DNA of 64,000 nt, taken from Psychrobium sp. MM17-31. GTDB lineage: Bacteria > Pseudomonadota > Gammaproteobacteria > Enterobacterales > Psychrobiaceae. This document shows positions 18,035 to 27,695 of the stretch, one piece after another. Numbering within the stretch: the stretch's first letter is position 1; each line of letters begins with the position of its first letter. Below the pieces are notes generated by a model. The model was not told the DNA's origin. It ran no database searches and saw only the letters and a list, made by a program, of their open reading frames with translations. The DNA lies in the NCBI RefSeq assembly GCF_022347785.1, contig NZ_JAKRGA010000002.1, positions 682,001-746,000 on the forward strand, written 5' to 3'. A program made the translations under genes and the position numbers.

Positions 18035-18688
18035 GTGGCTTTTGTTTACAACCCACCGACCACACCGTGGCTTGATATTGTTTATCGCGATAACGACATT
18101 GCCGTAGTCAACAAACCTAGCGGATTACTATCGGTGCCCGGTCGAGAAATTATCCATCGCGATAGTGTTACACTGCGGCTAATGAGCGTATTACCTACGG
18201 CGCTAATCGTCCATCGCCTCGACATGGATACCTCAGGTATTATGCTGTTTGCACTCAACAAAGCTGCACAAAGCGGTATTTCCCGTCAGTTTCAACAGCG
18301 TACCACTCAAAAAACATACTTGGCCAAAGTCCTTGGCCACCCATCTGAGCAATCAGGCTCGGTAGATTTACCACTCATTTGCGATTGGCCGAATCGTCCC
18401 CTGCAAATGGTTGATTTTGAGGTAGGCAAACCATCTCTAACCCATTATCGCGTGCTTGAGCAACAAACTGAGTCGAGTTTGGTTGAACTAACACCTGTTA
18501 CCGGACGCTCGCATCAATTACGTGTGCATATGCAACAACTAGGCCATCCAATTTTAGGTGATAGATTCTATGGCAAACCTGTGGCACACCCAATGGCACC
18601 AAGGCTTTGTTTACACGCTCAATCGCTAAGCATCAATCATCCGATAACCAATGAACCAATGACATTTACCGCACCTTGCCCATTTTAA
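18035..18688 (+). CDS. rluA: Dual-specificity RNA pseudouridine synthase RluA
   Basis: RluA makes pseudouridine at position 746 of 23S rRNA and 32 of several tRNAs. The 217-residue protein matches in length and has the catalytic motif HRLDMDTSGIMLFALNK (catalytic Asp in RLD), KPSGLLSVPGR near the N-terminus, and VELTPVTGRSHQLRVHMQQL with the conserved GR-HQLR. There is no S4 domain, as expected for RluA. The start is GTG 18035, preceded by AGGA. Confidence 0.93.
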   Translation: MAFVYNPPTTPWLDIVYRDNDIAVVNKPSGLLSVPGREIIHRDSVTLRLMSVLPTALIVHRLDMDTSGIMLFALNKAAQSGISRQFQQRTTQKTYLAKVLGHPSEQSGSVDLPLICDWPNRPLQMVDFEVGKPSLTHYRVLEQQTESSLVELTPVTGRSHQLRVHMQQLGHPILGDRFYGKPVAHPMAPRLCLHAQSLSINHPITNEPMTFTAPCPF

Positions 18689-18750
18689 TGGCACAGCCTT
18701 TGCCTTATGCTGGATTAAACGTATATGTACTAAATACCAAAGGATTAACT

Positions 18751-19704
18751 ATGTGGCGTAATATGACGAGTAACATCAAAACAACTTGCTTATTGCTCAT
18801 AGCGTCGATGACGCTAATTCCCTGTTATGCCACCGTTAGCACACCTGCCGCAGCAACTGCGAAAGAAACACCTAAACCTGCGATGTTGTCGCCACAAGAG
18901 CAACTAGCGACAATGTTACCTAGCGATGAAGTCACTTGGCTCACTACTGAAAGCGGCAAGTTTTTGGCACTAAAACGCGATTATCTTGCCGCTAAACATC
19001 GCGGCGTCGCCATTTTCGTCAGCGATTTATCTGCGCCAATTAATTACAGTCTCGATATCGAGCCATTGCGAACTAGCATCACCCAATACGGTTATTCTTC
19101 AATCACTATCAACGCCCCTAGTCTCGACTTATTTGCCCCCTCGACACCAAAAAATGAAGCGAATGAAGGCGTAGCTAACAGTGCAGAAAGTAAAACCTCT
19201 GAAGAGACTGCTTCTGATACTATGATTGAGGCGACAGGATTGGTTGAAGCAACAGAGCTAAACGCAACGCCGTACGTACAAGAGCTTGTTGAACGCATCA
19301 ATAGCGCACATAAATTAGGCGCTATGAGTAGCAAAGAAGTTATTTTGGTTATTCAAGGTCGTCAGGTTGCTTATCTCACCAATGCACTGATTCAACAACA
19401 CTTGCGCCCATTACGCGCCGTTGTGGTCATCGATGCCAACGTGGCAATGAACGAAAATCAAGCGACTATGTATCCAGCGACGATGAAACAGTTATCGCAG
19501 CAGCTAGTTCAGCTGAAAATGCCGCTATTTGATATTTACCACTTGTGGGATACACAAATTGAAGAGCAGATGAAGCTTCGCAAGCAATTGAGCATCAAAG
19601 CTAAACAGAGTCGCTATCGTCAGCACCTAAAACCGACGTATAGCGAAGAGCAAACCTTGTCGAAAGTGATATACGGCTGGTTAAAATCACTCGGAATTAG
19701 CTGA
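18751..19704 (+). CDS. DUF3530-family periplasmic protein
   Basis: This is a predicted exported protein of about 317 residues. I place the start at ATG 18751, preceded by AAAGGA and followed by a plausible signal peptide (TCLLLIASMTLIPCYA). The body resembles DUF3530, an alpha/beta-hydrolase-like family of marine gammaproteobacteria: ESGKFLALKRDYLAAKHRGV, an acidic, low-complexity insert (about residues 130-185), then VILVIQGRQVAYL and LRAVVVIDANVAM. The classical Gly-x-Ser-x-Gly nucleophile elbow is replaced by IQGRQ, so hydrolase activity is doubtful. Its 3' end overlaps the convergent kinase gene by 18 bp. Confidence 0.75.
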   Translation: MWRNMTSNIKTTCLLLIASMTLIPCYATVSTPAAATAKETPKPAMLSPQEQLATMLPSDEVTWLTTESGKFLALKRDYLAAKHRGVAIFVSDLSAPINYSLDIEPLRTSITQYGYSSITINAPSLDLFAPSTPKNEANEGVANSAESKTSEETASDTMIEATGLVEATELNATPYVQELVERINSAHKLGAMSSKEVILVIQGRQVAYLTNALIQQHLRPLRAVVVIDANVAMNENQATMYPATMKQLSQQLVQLKMPLFDIYHLWDTQIEEQMKLRKQLSIKAKQSRYRQHLKPTYSEEQTLSKVIYGWLKSLGIS

Positions 19705-21207
19705 CAAGCTAACGGCTAAAGTAAAAGTTGAACCTCGATCTGGTTCACTACTGACGCTAATACTACCTTGTAGATCCTGCTCGGCTATTTCTTTACAAAT
19801 CGATAGCCCTAATCCTGAACCTCCTTGACCTAGCTTAGTGGTGAAATAGGGCTCGAAGATTTTAGCTTGCTGCTCAGGTGACATGCCAAGGCCATTGTCA
19901 GATACCTCAATATATAACTGTGTTTCTTCAGTCCATGCAGTAATACTAATAGTTCCACCACCTCTATTCTCAAATGCGTGAATTAGCGCGTTATTAATTA
20001 AATTAGTTAGCACTTGAGCTAATGCGCCTGCGTAACAAGTGACTTCAATATCGCGAGCAATATTGGCTACTATTTCATGTTGATACTGTTTGATTGTCGG
20101 TTTATTCGTTAACAAAATATCATTGACATAATCGGCGAGATTAATGGTCAGTTGTTCCTGATTACACTGATTAACCGCGATGTGTTTAAAGCTGGTAATT
20201 AATTTGCTGGCACGTGAGTTATTAGACAAGCACATGCTAATGGTACTTTGAGAGTCGTCGAGGTAGCCCTTCAGCTGTGATTGTTTAAGGGTATTTGTCG
20301 TCATCGCTTTAATAATACTCTCTGTACTGAGCAAGTGATGATCAAGTGCGAGATTTATATTGCCTAAAGGAGTAGCCACTTCATGAGTCGTCGCGGCAAC
20401 CATAGCACCTAATTCCGCCATTTTTTGCGATTCTTTATACTGGTGCAATAACTCATCATTCTTAAGTTTTTCGATTTGATGGCGACTTTGCAACATTATC
20501 AAATAACTACCACCAAATAGAGCAGTCAGTAATAGTCCGGCCCCGAGAATAGTCATGCTGCGAAAAATTGAATCTGCCGATGCTAAGCTACGCTCCATCG
20601 GCAGAGTAACTTCGAGCACACCGCGTAATTGACCAACTTTCCAATCTGTTTTGGGAGACTGAGGGTGCGTATTGTGACAATCTACGCATTCTAGGCGCAT
20701 CGAATCGGCCATCGCGAGTCGGATATGTGGGACACCATTCAGCTGAGTGATTTCTGTAACAATTTCATTGTCACTAATCGACAGCTCATTCCAAGCCTTA
20801 TGGGCAAACTTATCTGTTAGCCCACCATCTCTTTTTCGCCACGGAAACGGATAAGGGCTGTATAGCTTAATGCTAACGTCTTTATGGTTGTTATTTACTG
20901 ACTCCCCTAACAACATAGTTAAAGTGGCTGGCAATGGAATAGCTTGGTGATGTTTGTTGTAGTCGTGACTAATTTCAATGGATGAATTTGCTAAACGAGA
21001 TACGACTTGCGAGGTGTATAGACTGCGAAACTCGGTGAGAACTTCGGCATAACGTTGGGCGCTTTCGATAGCATTGCCTTCAATAAGCTTTTTATGAAGG
21101 TGATTGAAATATACAGAAATGACAATGAATGCGGCAAGAAGAAGCACGAATAATGCGAAGAACGGCTTTTTTTCTTTAATCCATCCTAATTTCGCTAGCA
21201 CATTCAT
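19687..21207 (-). CDS. Orphan sensor histidine kinase with CxxCH (DUF3365-type) periplasmic domain
   Basis: This 506-residue membrane histidine kinase has TM1 near residues 17-34 and a periplasmic domain with LECVDCHNTHPQ at about residue 170. That is a c-type haem attachment motif (CxxCH) as in DUF3365/Tll0287-like sensors. TM2 lies near 220-242. The transmitter region has the H-box GAMVAATTHEVATPLGN (His about 275), the N-box TNLINNALIHAF, G1 DNGLGMSP, the F-box EPYFTTKLG and G2 GGSGLGLSICKEI. A redox or gas-sensing role is inferred from the haem motif. No response regulator is adjacent; the next gene is phoU, 130 bp away on the same strand. Confidence 0.87.
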   Translation of the reverse strand: MNVLAKLGWIKEKKPFFALFVLLLAAFIVISVYFNHLHKKLIEGNAIESAQRYAEVLTEFRSLYTSQVVSRLANSSIEISHDYNKHHQAIPLPATLTMLLGESVNNNHKDVSIKLYSPYPFPWRKRDGGLTDKFAHKAWNELSISDNEIVTEITQLNGVPHIRLAMADSMRLECVDCHNTHPQSPKTDWKVGQLRGVLEVTLPMERSLASADSIFRSMTILGAGLLLTALFGGSYLIMLQSRHQIEKLKNDELLHQYKESQKMAELGAMVAATTHEVATPLGNINLALDHHLLSTESIIKAMTTNTLKQSQLKGYLDDSQSTISMCLSNNSRASKLITSFKHIAVNQCNQEQLTINLADYVNDILLTNKPTIKQYQHEIVANIARDIEVTCYAGALAQVLTNLINNALIHAFENRGGGTISITAWTEETQLYIEVSDNGLGMSPEQQAKIFEPYFTTKLGQGGSGLGLSICKEIAEQDLQGSISVSSEPDRGSTFTLAVSLSANSE

Positions 21208-21337
21208 ACTTAGTTAAGCCTCACACCACAAATTGCGATGCTACTAAGCGTAGTCAAGGATCGATAAAAAAGCATTGTTGAGCGCTTGATTTATAACCAA
21301 ACGCTCAAATGAAGGAACTGTTTATTTAAAATAAGAA

Positions 21338-22042
21338 CTAGCGAAGCTGCGCAATCTCTTCATCGTCAAGGTGACGAATGTCTTTACCCTTGATGAAGTA
21401 AATGACATATTCAGTGATGTTCTGCGCGCGATCGCCAACACGCTCTAGCGCACGGGCAGCCCACATAACTTCCATGATTGATGGGATCGCACGAGGATCT
21501 TCCATCATGTAAGTCATTAACTCACGCATTAGACTTTCATATTGCGCATCAATCAGGTTGTCGGTACGGTGAATTTCAAATGCTGTGTCAACATCCATAC
21601 GCGCGAAACAATCGAGTACATCGTGCAACATAGTGACGCATTGACGGCCTAGATTTTCTAAGCTCACCAATAAACCACCTTGGTTGGCTGCTTTTTTCTC
21701 TAACGCAACGTTGGCAAGCATTTTCGCGCTATCACCAATGCGCTCTAAGTCAGTTACCGTCTTAGAAATAGCGAAGATAAGGCGTAAATCACCCGCCGCT
21801 GGTTGGCGCTTAGCGATAATACGCGTACATTCTTCGTCGATGGTTACTTCATAAGTGTTAACCTTGCGATCGTTATTTAGCACTTCTTCCGCAAGACTCA
21901 CATCCATTGAGCTGATGGCAGTAATAGCATCAGTAAGTTGCTTTTCAACCAAGCCGCCCATTAACAGCACGTGATTACGAATACTCTCTAATTCGCTGTT
22001 AAACTGGCCAGAAATATGGCGTTTTAAATTAACGTTATCCAT
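21338..22042 (-). CDS. phoU: Phosphate signalling protein PhoU
   Basis: PhoU links the PstSCAB transporter to PhoR, damping Pho-regulon signalling when phosphate is plentiful. The protein of about 234 residues shows two three-helix PhoU repeats: HISGQFNSELESIRNHVLLM opens the first and LGRQCVTMLHDVLDCFARMD the second. The metal-contact motif ERIGDSAKMLANV in the first is mirrored by ALERVGDRAQNITEYVIYFI in the second. I choose ATG 22042, the third codon of the open frame, since AGGA is then at proper spacing and the N-terminus aligns with E. coli. Last gene of pstCAB-phoU. Confidence 0.97.
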   Translation of the reverse strand: MDNVNLKRHISGQFNSELESIRNHVLLMGGLVEKQLTDAITAISSMDVSLAEEVLNNDRKVNTYEVTIDEECTRIIAKRQPAAGDLRLIFAISKTVTDLERIGDSAKMLANVALEKKAANQGGLLVSLENLGRQCVTMLHDVLDCFARMDVDTAFEIHRTDNLIDAQYESLMRELMTYMMEDPRAIPSIMEVMWAARALERVGDRAQNITEYVIYFIKGKDIRHLDDEEIAQLR

Positions 22043-22054
22043 TGTCATATCCTA

Positions 22055-22876
22055 TTAACCGTAACGACCGGTAATGTAATCTTCAGTTTGTTTCTTCGAT
22101 GGTGTGGTAAACAGCGTATTCGTATCGCTGTATTCAATCAACTCACCCATGTACATAAACGCTGTGTTATCAGAAACACGTGCCGCTTGTTGCATGTTAT
22201 GAGTTACAATAACTACCGTGAATTTCTTCTTAAGTTCGGTGATCAATTCTTCGATAACTAGTGTCGAGATAGGATCAAGTGCCGACGTTGGCTCATCAAG
22301 CAGTAATACTTCTGGCTCAATCGCAATTGCGCGAGCAATAACTAAACGTTGTTGCTGACCACCCGATAAACCTAATGCGTTATCGTGCAGACGATCTTTC
22401 ACTTCATCCCACAATGCAGCGCCACGTAGTGAATCTTCAACAGCTTTGTCTAATACACGGCGATCTTTCACGCCTTGTAAGCGCAAGCCATAAACCACGT
22501 TCTCGTAAATTGATTTAGGGAACGGGTTTGGACGTTGGAATACCATGCCAACGCGGCGACGCAAGGTAGCAACATCGACATTGCGATCAAAGATGTTTTG
22601 CTGCTCTAACTTGATTTCACCGGTGATATTACAGTTATCAATCAAATCATTCATGCGATTCATACAGCGTAATAAGGTTGATTTACCACAACCAGATGGG
22701 CCGATAAACGCCGTTACCTGACCTTTTGGAATACGCATAGAAACATTTTTCAGCGCTTGTTTTTCACCGTAAAACAAATCAAGGTTTTCAATCGAAAAAG
22801 CAGTTTGCTCGTCGGTTAAGTTTGCTAAATCCAACACTTGGTTTTGCGTTGCATCTGTTGGTTCAAGATTAATCAT
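22055..22876 (-). CDS. pstB: Phosphate ABC transporter ATP-binding protein PstB
   Basis: PstB is the ATPase of the high-affinity phosphate importer. The 273 residues contain Walker [20 protein letters not shown], the signature [16 protein letters not shown], Walker [14 protein letters not shown] and the switch [15 protein letters not shown]. The N-terminus is extended by about 25 residues relative to E. coli PstB. It is separated by 33 bp from pstA and 12 bp from phoU within one operon. Confidence 0.98.
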   Translation of the reverse strand: MINLEPTDATQNQVLDLANLTDEQTAFSIENLDLFYGEKQALKNVSMRIPKGQVTAFIGPSGCGKSTLLRCMNRMNDLIDNCNITGEIKLEQQNIFDRNVDVATLRRRVGMVFQRPNPFPKSIYENVVYGLRLQGVKDRRVLDKAVEDSLRGAALWDEVKDRLHDNALGLSGGQQQRLVIARAIAIEPEVLLLDEPTSALDPISTLVIEELITELKKKFTVVIVTHNMQQAARVSDNTAFMYMGELIEYSDTNTLFTTPSKKQTEDYITGRYG

Positions 22877-22909
22877 TTAATTCTATCCTGCCTAAAATTT
22901 GCTTATTCA

Positions 22910-24589
22910 CTAGTGTTCTAATGAACGGTATTTTTCACGTAACAAGTTTCGAATGCGAATAGCCGCCATATTCAAACCAACAATTACGGTTACTAATAAT
23001 AATGATGAAGCAAATACCAATGGGCGTGCCGCTTCAACGTTCGGGCTTTGGAAGCCCACATCGTAGATATGGAAACCTAGATGCATGAATTTTCTATCTA
23101 AGTGGAAGAATGGGAAGTTACCATCAACAGGTAACGTCGGCGCCATCTTCACTACACCAACCAGCATTAGTGGTGCCACCTCACCTGCCGCACGAGCAAC
23201 AGCGAGAATAAGGCCCGTCATAATCGCCGGACTGGCCATTGGAATAATAACTTTCCATAAAGTTTCCGCCTTAGTCGCACCCAGTGCCAAACTGCCCTGG
23301 CGCAATGAAATCGGAATACGCGATAAACCTTCTTCGGTTGATACGATAACCACTGGCAGGGTTAAAATAGCTAGCGTTAGTGCCGACCACATTACACCTG
23401 GACTACCAAATACTGGCGCTGGTGCCGCTTCTGGGTAGAACAGCTCATCGATGCTGCCACCTAAAATGTAAACGAAGAAGCCTAAACCAAATACGCCATA
23501 TACCACCGAAGGTACGCCTGCAAGATTGATCACCGCAACGCGAATGAACTTAGTTACCACGTTTTTCTTCGCATATTCGTGGAGGTAAATAGCTGCAACT
23601 ACGCCAAATGGCGTCACGATAACAGCCATTAACAATACCATGAAAATGGTACCGAAGATTGCTGGGAAAACACCACCCTCAGTATTTGCTTCACGTGGGT
23701 CGTCCATTACGAAGCTACCGATATTCATTAGCCAATGACCAAACTTCGAGAACACGCTCATTTGGTTTGGCAAAGTGAAACCAAGTAGGTAGCTTAAGTT
23801 AATGTCAACAAGCTCACCGCGCATATCTTTAACAGTAACAAAGTCACGAGTCATCTCGCCGCGTAGCTTAAATAACTCAGTTTCGTGAACAAGGTATTCA
23901 TCGTTAAGCGCTTTGCGCTGCGCATCTAAATCAGCTAAACGATCTGGCGTTAGTGCATTGTCGATCTCATAACGGCGCTGTTGTAGACGAATCTTTTCTA
24001 GCTTGTAGTTGATACTGTTGATCTTGCTTGATTGCAACTCATCAGCTTGCTCTTGTAGCATTTCAACACGCTCTAGTGCAGTGTCTAGTGTTGCCACTAG
24101 CTCTTCCATACTACCCGTGTGCTTTTTGCCCTCAAGGGTAATGCTGCTAATAGTACCGTAGAAATTACCGTTTTTATTACGCTCAAATACCGCTAAGTTT
24201 GGCAGTGCTTGTTGCTTAGTAATAGTCGGTGTTAACAACCAACGGAAATCGAGCTCAACAAACTCACGGTTACCGGTTTTAACCAACTTAGACTCAACTT
24301 CGTCAATATCAGCTGGAATGTTATGACCGTTTTCACGTAGACGTTGAGCAGGAATGGTGTCGGTTTCATAAACCTCACCAATGACCGTTTCTACCTGACC
24401 TTGTGGATTAACCACGTCAAATTGATAAATAGTGCTTGGCCAGAAATAAACTAGGCCGCGCCATGCGATTAAAATCAACAAGCCAACAACAGCAATTAAG
24501 CTAACACTTACCGCACCTGAGGTAAGCCAGATCATTGGCGAGCCGCTTTTTCTCCAAGAATTCATCACGTTATTAGTTCCAATAGTCAT
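22910..24589 (-). CDS. pstA: Phosphate ABC transporter permease PstA (extended form)
   Basis: This is a permease subunit of the phosphate importer. At 559 residues it is nearly twice E. coli PstA (296). The extra N-terminal half has one membrane helix (about residues 20-44) followed by a periplasmic part with a long coiled coil (about 165-260, rich in Leu, Glu, Gln and Arg). The C-terminal half is the usual permease with the EAA loop GSLALGATKAETLWKVIIPM. The long form is common in marine gammaproteobacteria. ATG overlaps the pstC stop by one base (TAATG), indicating tight coupling. Confidence 0.95.
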   Translation of the reverse strand: MTIGTNNVMNSWRKSGSPMIWLTSGAVSVSLIAVVGLLILIAWRGLVYFWPSTIYQFDVVNPQGQVETVIGEVYETDTIPAQRLRENGHNIPADIDEVESKLVKTGNREFVELDFRWLLTPTITKQQALPNLAVFERNKNGNFYGTISSITLEGKKHTGSMEELVATLDTALERVEMLQEQADELQSSKINSINYKLEKIRLQQRRYEIDNALTPDRLADLDAQRKALNDEYLVHETELFKLRGEMTRDFVTVKDMRGELVDINLSYLLGFTLPNQMSVFSKFGHWLMNIGSFVMDDPREANTEGGVFPAIFGTIFMVLLMAVIVTPFGVVAAIYLHEYAKKNVVTKFIRVAVINLAGVPSVVYGVFGLGFFVYILGGSIDELFYPEAAPAPVFGSPGVMWSALTLAILTLPVVIVSTEEGLSRIPISLRQGSLALGATKAETLWKVIIPMASPAIMTGLILAVARAAGEVAPLMLVGVVKMAPTLPVDGNFPFFHLDRKFMHLGFHIYDVGFQSPNVEAARPLVFASSLLLVTVIVGLNMAAIRIRNLLREKYRSLEH

Positions 24590-26832
24590 TACAGCGAACC
24601 ATATCTATCGCGCAGACGCTGACGAACCAGCTCCGCAACTGTGTTAAAGAAGAAAGTGAAAACAAACAATACAAAGGCCGCTAAGAACAGCACGCGATAA
24701 TGCGTTGAACCAACTTCAGATTCTGGCATTTCAACCGCGATGTTTGCAGACAAGGTACGCATACCTTCGAAGATGTTCCAATCCATGATTGGCGTATTAC
24801 CTGTTGCCATTAATACGATCATGGTTTCACCAACGGCGCGGCCAAGTCCCATCATCACTGCCGAGAAAATGCCCGGTGATGCAGTCAGTAACACTACACC
24901 AACCAGTGTTTGCCAGCGCGTAGCACCTAGTGCTAATGAGCCGTTACTTAAGTGCTGTGGCACACTGAAGATTGCATCTTCAGTAATCGAGAAGATAGTA
25001 GGAATAACCGCAAAGCCCATTGCGATACCAACGATTAATGCGTTACGTTGGTCAAAATCGATACCTAGCTCATTGCTGATGAACATACGTGCGTCGCCGC
25101 CCATAAATTGCGCTTCAATCATTGGGCTTAGGCTGTAACAAATCATCGAGGCGATAATGATCACTGGGATAAGCATCAGCGTCGAATATTCTTCGTTTAA
25201 GCGGTTACGCCATTTCTTCGGTAGCTTGTGATGAATGTAAGCGAACAATACGATAGTCGCAGGGATCACAAAGATAATTAAGAAAACAAAGGGTAAGTAA
25301 GCTTCTACGATTGGCGCTAACCATAAGCCCGCTAAGAAACCTAGGATTACCGTTGGTAGCGCTTCCATGGTTTCAACCGTTGGCTTAACGATTTTACGCA
25401 AGCTTGGCGGCATGAAGTACGCGGTGTAGATTGCACCAGCAATCGCTAATGGCACCGCAAATAACATGGCGTAAAGCGCCGCTTTAATAGTACCGAATGA
25501 AATTGGAACTAACGAAAGCTTTGGCTCAAAGTCGTCACTAGCTGAGGTTGATTGCCATACATAATCCGGCTCAGGGTAACCTTCATACCAAACTTCTTGC
25601 CACAACGCGCTCCAAGTTACTTCTGGGTGCTCGTTTTCCAAGTTGTAGAAATCGATGCTGTCTTTAGTCGTTACGATAAGCGCGTTGTTACGTGGCGAGA
25701 ATTGCAATGCGCTTGCTGGGCTAACTAACTTCTCATCCAATAAGTCTGCTTCACTGGTTGAGTGGAATAAACGCACATCGCCTTTATCGTTTAATACCGC
25801 GAAGGTCTTTCTATAAGGTTCTGCTTTGATCTTTACAGCGCTGCCTTCGACAGTGAAATCACGTACACGCGTCAAACGACGACCGCGATCAGATTTAGTC
25901 TCAAACCATTGCGTAATAATGCCATTGTCATTACCAACTAGAATTGAGCTACCACCAGACATTAAGCTAATGTCGGTAACCTTCGCACCTGGCTCGTTGA
26001 TTTCAACCACTTGACGCGGCGCATCGAAGTTGCCGCCCATCAAGTCGTAAATGTAAAGCTGATTACCACTTAATACGAACAGTAAACGTTGATCAGGAGT
26101 GATTTGTAACTTGTTAATTGACGTCGGAATGCCCTGCAACTGATTAACATCGCTAACCCACTCAATCTCTTCCGTCATAAAGTTTTCTTCAGCAACTAGG
26201 CTAGCGATAACTAAGCGGTGATCTTTGGTCAGTGCAACTGCAGTAACTTGTTCTTCATCACGCTGGAAAGCAAGCTGAGTTAACGCTTGCGCTTGCGGGT
26301 CAATGCTTAAGCTCTCTTCACCTAATGGGTATCTAACCGTTGGTGAAATCTGACGACCTTTATCGGTGAAAGACAAATTAAAGCTCGGTTGAGAAACAAG
26401 TAGACTACCGTCACTTAAACCAAAAGCGACGTCGCTATTCACCGATGCATAACTGCTAATTGCTTGCTCTTGTGTCAATGGCAAGGCCACAGTGCTTTTG
26501 GCAGGGCTGGTTTCTACCAATGGGTAGAATGTTAGCTGACCTTTATCGTCGTAGTAATAAGCGATTTCGTTGAGCTCATCACTGCCAGTCGCCACCACCT
26601 TGGTGTTAGCTTCTATCTTTTGCTGTTGCTCAATTTCAATACTTGCATCGCGAAACACTGGCTCAACGACGTAAAGTAAGTAACCAAATATCATTAACAG
26701 TGTCATAAGCACCATCAAGCCGCCCATCGTTATGCTGTAACGAGCAAACTTGTCTTTAAAAGCGCGTAACGGATCACTCGCTCCTAAATCGCTGCGTGAC
26801 TGACGCGTTAATGTGTCTGCAGACTGTGACAT
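24589..26832 (-). CDS. pstC: Phosphate ABC transporter permease PstC (extended form)
   Basis: This is the partner permease, 747 residues against about 320 in E. coli. A first helix (about residues 36-58) is followed by a periplasmic domain of about 400 residues with repeated beta-type blades (for example DQRLLFVLSGNQLYIYDLMG and VLNDKGDVRLFHST), suggesting a beta-propeller. The permease core follows, with the EAA loop NGSLALGATRWQTLVGVVLL. The propeller may contact PstS or sense the periplasm, which is inference. First gene of pstC-pstA-pstB-phoU; a Pho box lies 52 bp upstream of the ATG. Confidence 0.95.
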   Translation of the reverse strand: MSQSADTLTRQSRSDLGASDPLRAFKDKFARYSITMGGLMVLMTLLMIFGYLLYVVEPVFRDASIEIEQQQKIEANTKVVATGSDELNEIAYYYDDKGQLTFYPLVETSPAKSTVALPLTQEQAISSYASVNSDVAFGLSDGSLLVSQPSFNLSFTDKGRQISPTVRYPLGEESLSIDPQAQALTQLAFQRDEEQVTAVALTKDHRLVIASLVAEENFMTEEIEWVSDVNQLQGIPTSINKLQITPDQRLLFVLSGNQLYIYDLMGGNFDAPRQVVEINEPGAKVTDISLMSGGSSILVGNDNGIITQWFETKSDRGRRLTRVRDFTVEGSAVKIKAEPYRKTFAVLNDKGDVRLFHSTSEADLLDEKLVSPASALQFSPRNNALIVTTKDSIDFYNLENEHPEVTWSALWQEVWYEGYPEPDYVWQSTSASDDFEPKLSLVPISFGTIKAALYAMLFAVPLAIAGAIYTAYFMPPSLRKIVKPTVETMEALPTVILGFLAGLWLAPIVEAYLPFVFLIIFVIPATIVLFAYIHHKLPKKWRNRLNEEYSTLMLIPVIIIASMICYSLSPMIEAQFMGGDARMFISNELGIDFDQRNALIVGIAMGFAVIPTIFSITEDAIFSVPQHLSNGSLALGATRWQTLVGVVLLTASPGIFSAVMMGLGRAVGETMIVLMATGNTPIMDWNIFEGMRTLSANIAVEMPESEVGSTHYRVLFLAAFVLFVFTFFFNTVAELVRQRLRDRYGSL

Positions 26833-26867
26833 TAAGTAAATTTCCTAATTCCCAAAAAACTGGCGTA

Positions 26868-26901
26868 ATTTTACTTTGTCAATATGACACTAATATTACA
26901 C
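26868..26901 (-). promoter_or_regulatory. Pho box and -10 element upstream of pstC
   Basis: On the minus strand, GTGTAATATTAGTGTCAT (26901-26884) matches the Pho-box pattern of two CTGTCAT-like heptamers with 4-bp spacing at 12 of 18 positions. Exactly 10 bp further is TAAAAT (26873-26868). The same box-10 bp-TAAAAT layout is seen before the porin gene. Confidence 0.75.
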
Positions 26902-27016
26902 CGTCTTTTTTCGTCACCATTTCTTCGTGAGTTTTCCGTAATACTTGGTTTTACTGGACAAAGCGGACTATCAGGTTTATTAATGAACTAAGCCCGTTAG
27001 AGAATTAAGGATTATT

Positions 27017-27529
27017 ATGAAAAATGTTGTCATCACTTTTGTCGGAAAAGATAAAGCCGGACTTGTCGATCAATTAGCGCAGGTTGTTATTGACCACCAA
27101 GGCAACTGGTTAGGCAGCTCAATGAGCCATTTAGCGGGTCAGTTTGCCGGGATCGTGCAAGTGGAATTACCTGAATTAGAGCTGGCTAAATTTAGTCTTG
27201 AGCTAGGTCAGCTTGACGATCTCAGTACCACAATTCAAGAAGGTCACCCAACCAGTGGTGACATCGAGCCACAAGACTTACTCAATATTTCGATTGTCGG
27301 CAACGATCGCAAAGGGATCGTCCAAGAAGTAACTAAAGCACTGCACAGCGTCGATGCCAATATCGAGCAATTAGGCAGTCAGCTAGAAAGTGCGCCAAAC
27401 ACGGGCCAGCTGTTATTTAGAGCCAATGTAACCGCCCTGCTGCCAGAGCATTCATCCATTGAAGAACTTACCGACGCCATCGAAAATCTCGGCGACGATA
27501 TCATGGTTGATGTCGAGTACGGTTGTTAA
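27017..27529 (+). CDS. GcvR-like tandem ACT-domain protein
   Basis: This 170-residue cytoplasmic protein has two ACT domains: the first opens VVITFVGKDKAGLVDQLAQV and the second ISIVGNDRKGIVQEVTKALH. The organisation matches GcvR, the glycine-cleavage repressor that acts with GcvA by binding glycine. A gcvA-like gene lies far away at the right end of the window. AGGA precedes the ATG. It is divergent from pstC. A GcvR role is likely but not proven; other tandem-ACT regulators look similar. Confidence 0.82.
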   Translation: MKNVVITFVGKDKAGLVDQLAQVVIDHQGNWLGSSMSHLAGQFAGIVQVELPELELAKFSLELGQLDDLSTTIQEGHPTSGDIEPQDLLNISIVGNDRKGIVQEVTKALHSVDANIEQLGSQLESAPNTGQLLFRANVTALLPEHSSIEELTDAIENLGDDIMVDVEYGC

Positions 27530-27549
27530 CATCGCGTCTTCCCCCCTTC

Positions 27550-27573
27550 GGTGCGCTAACCATTTAGCGCACC
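27550..27573. terminator. Hairpin after gcvR-like gene
   Basis: GGTGCGCTAA and TTAGCGCACC form a perfect 10-bp stem with a 4-base loop, 20 bp after the stop. There is no T tract, so termination strength is uncertain. Confidence 0.55.
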
Positions 27574-27695
27574 AACGAATCCAGTCATCCTAATTCCAAG
27601 CCATTTGGAAAAGAATTTGTAACACCTCACCTCTATTTTTTACCGTCTACTATTGTTAAGGTGACAAATCGTCACATTAGTTCGTAGGTTTCATC

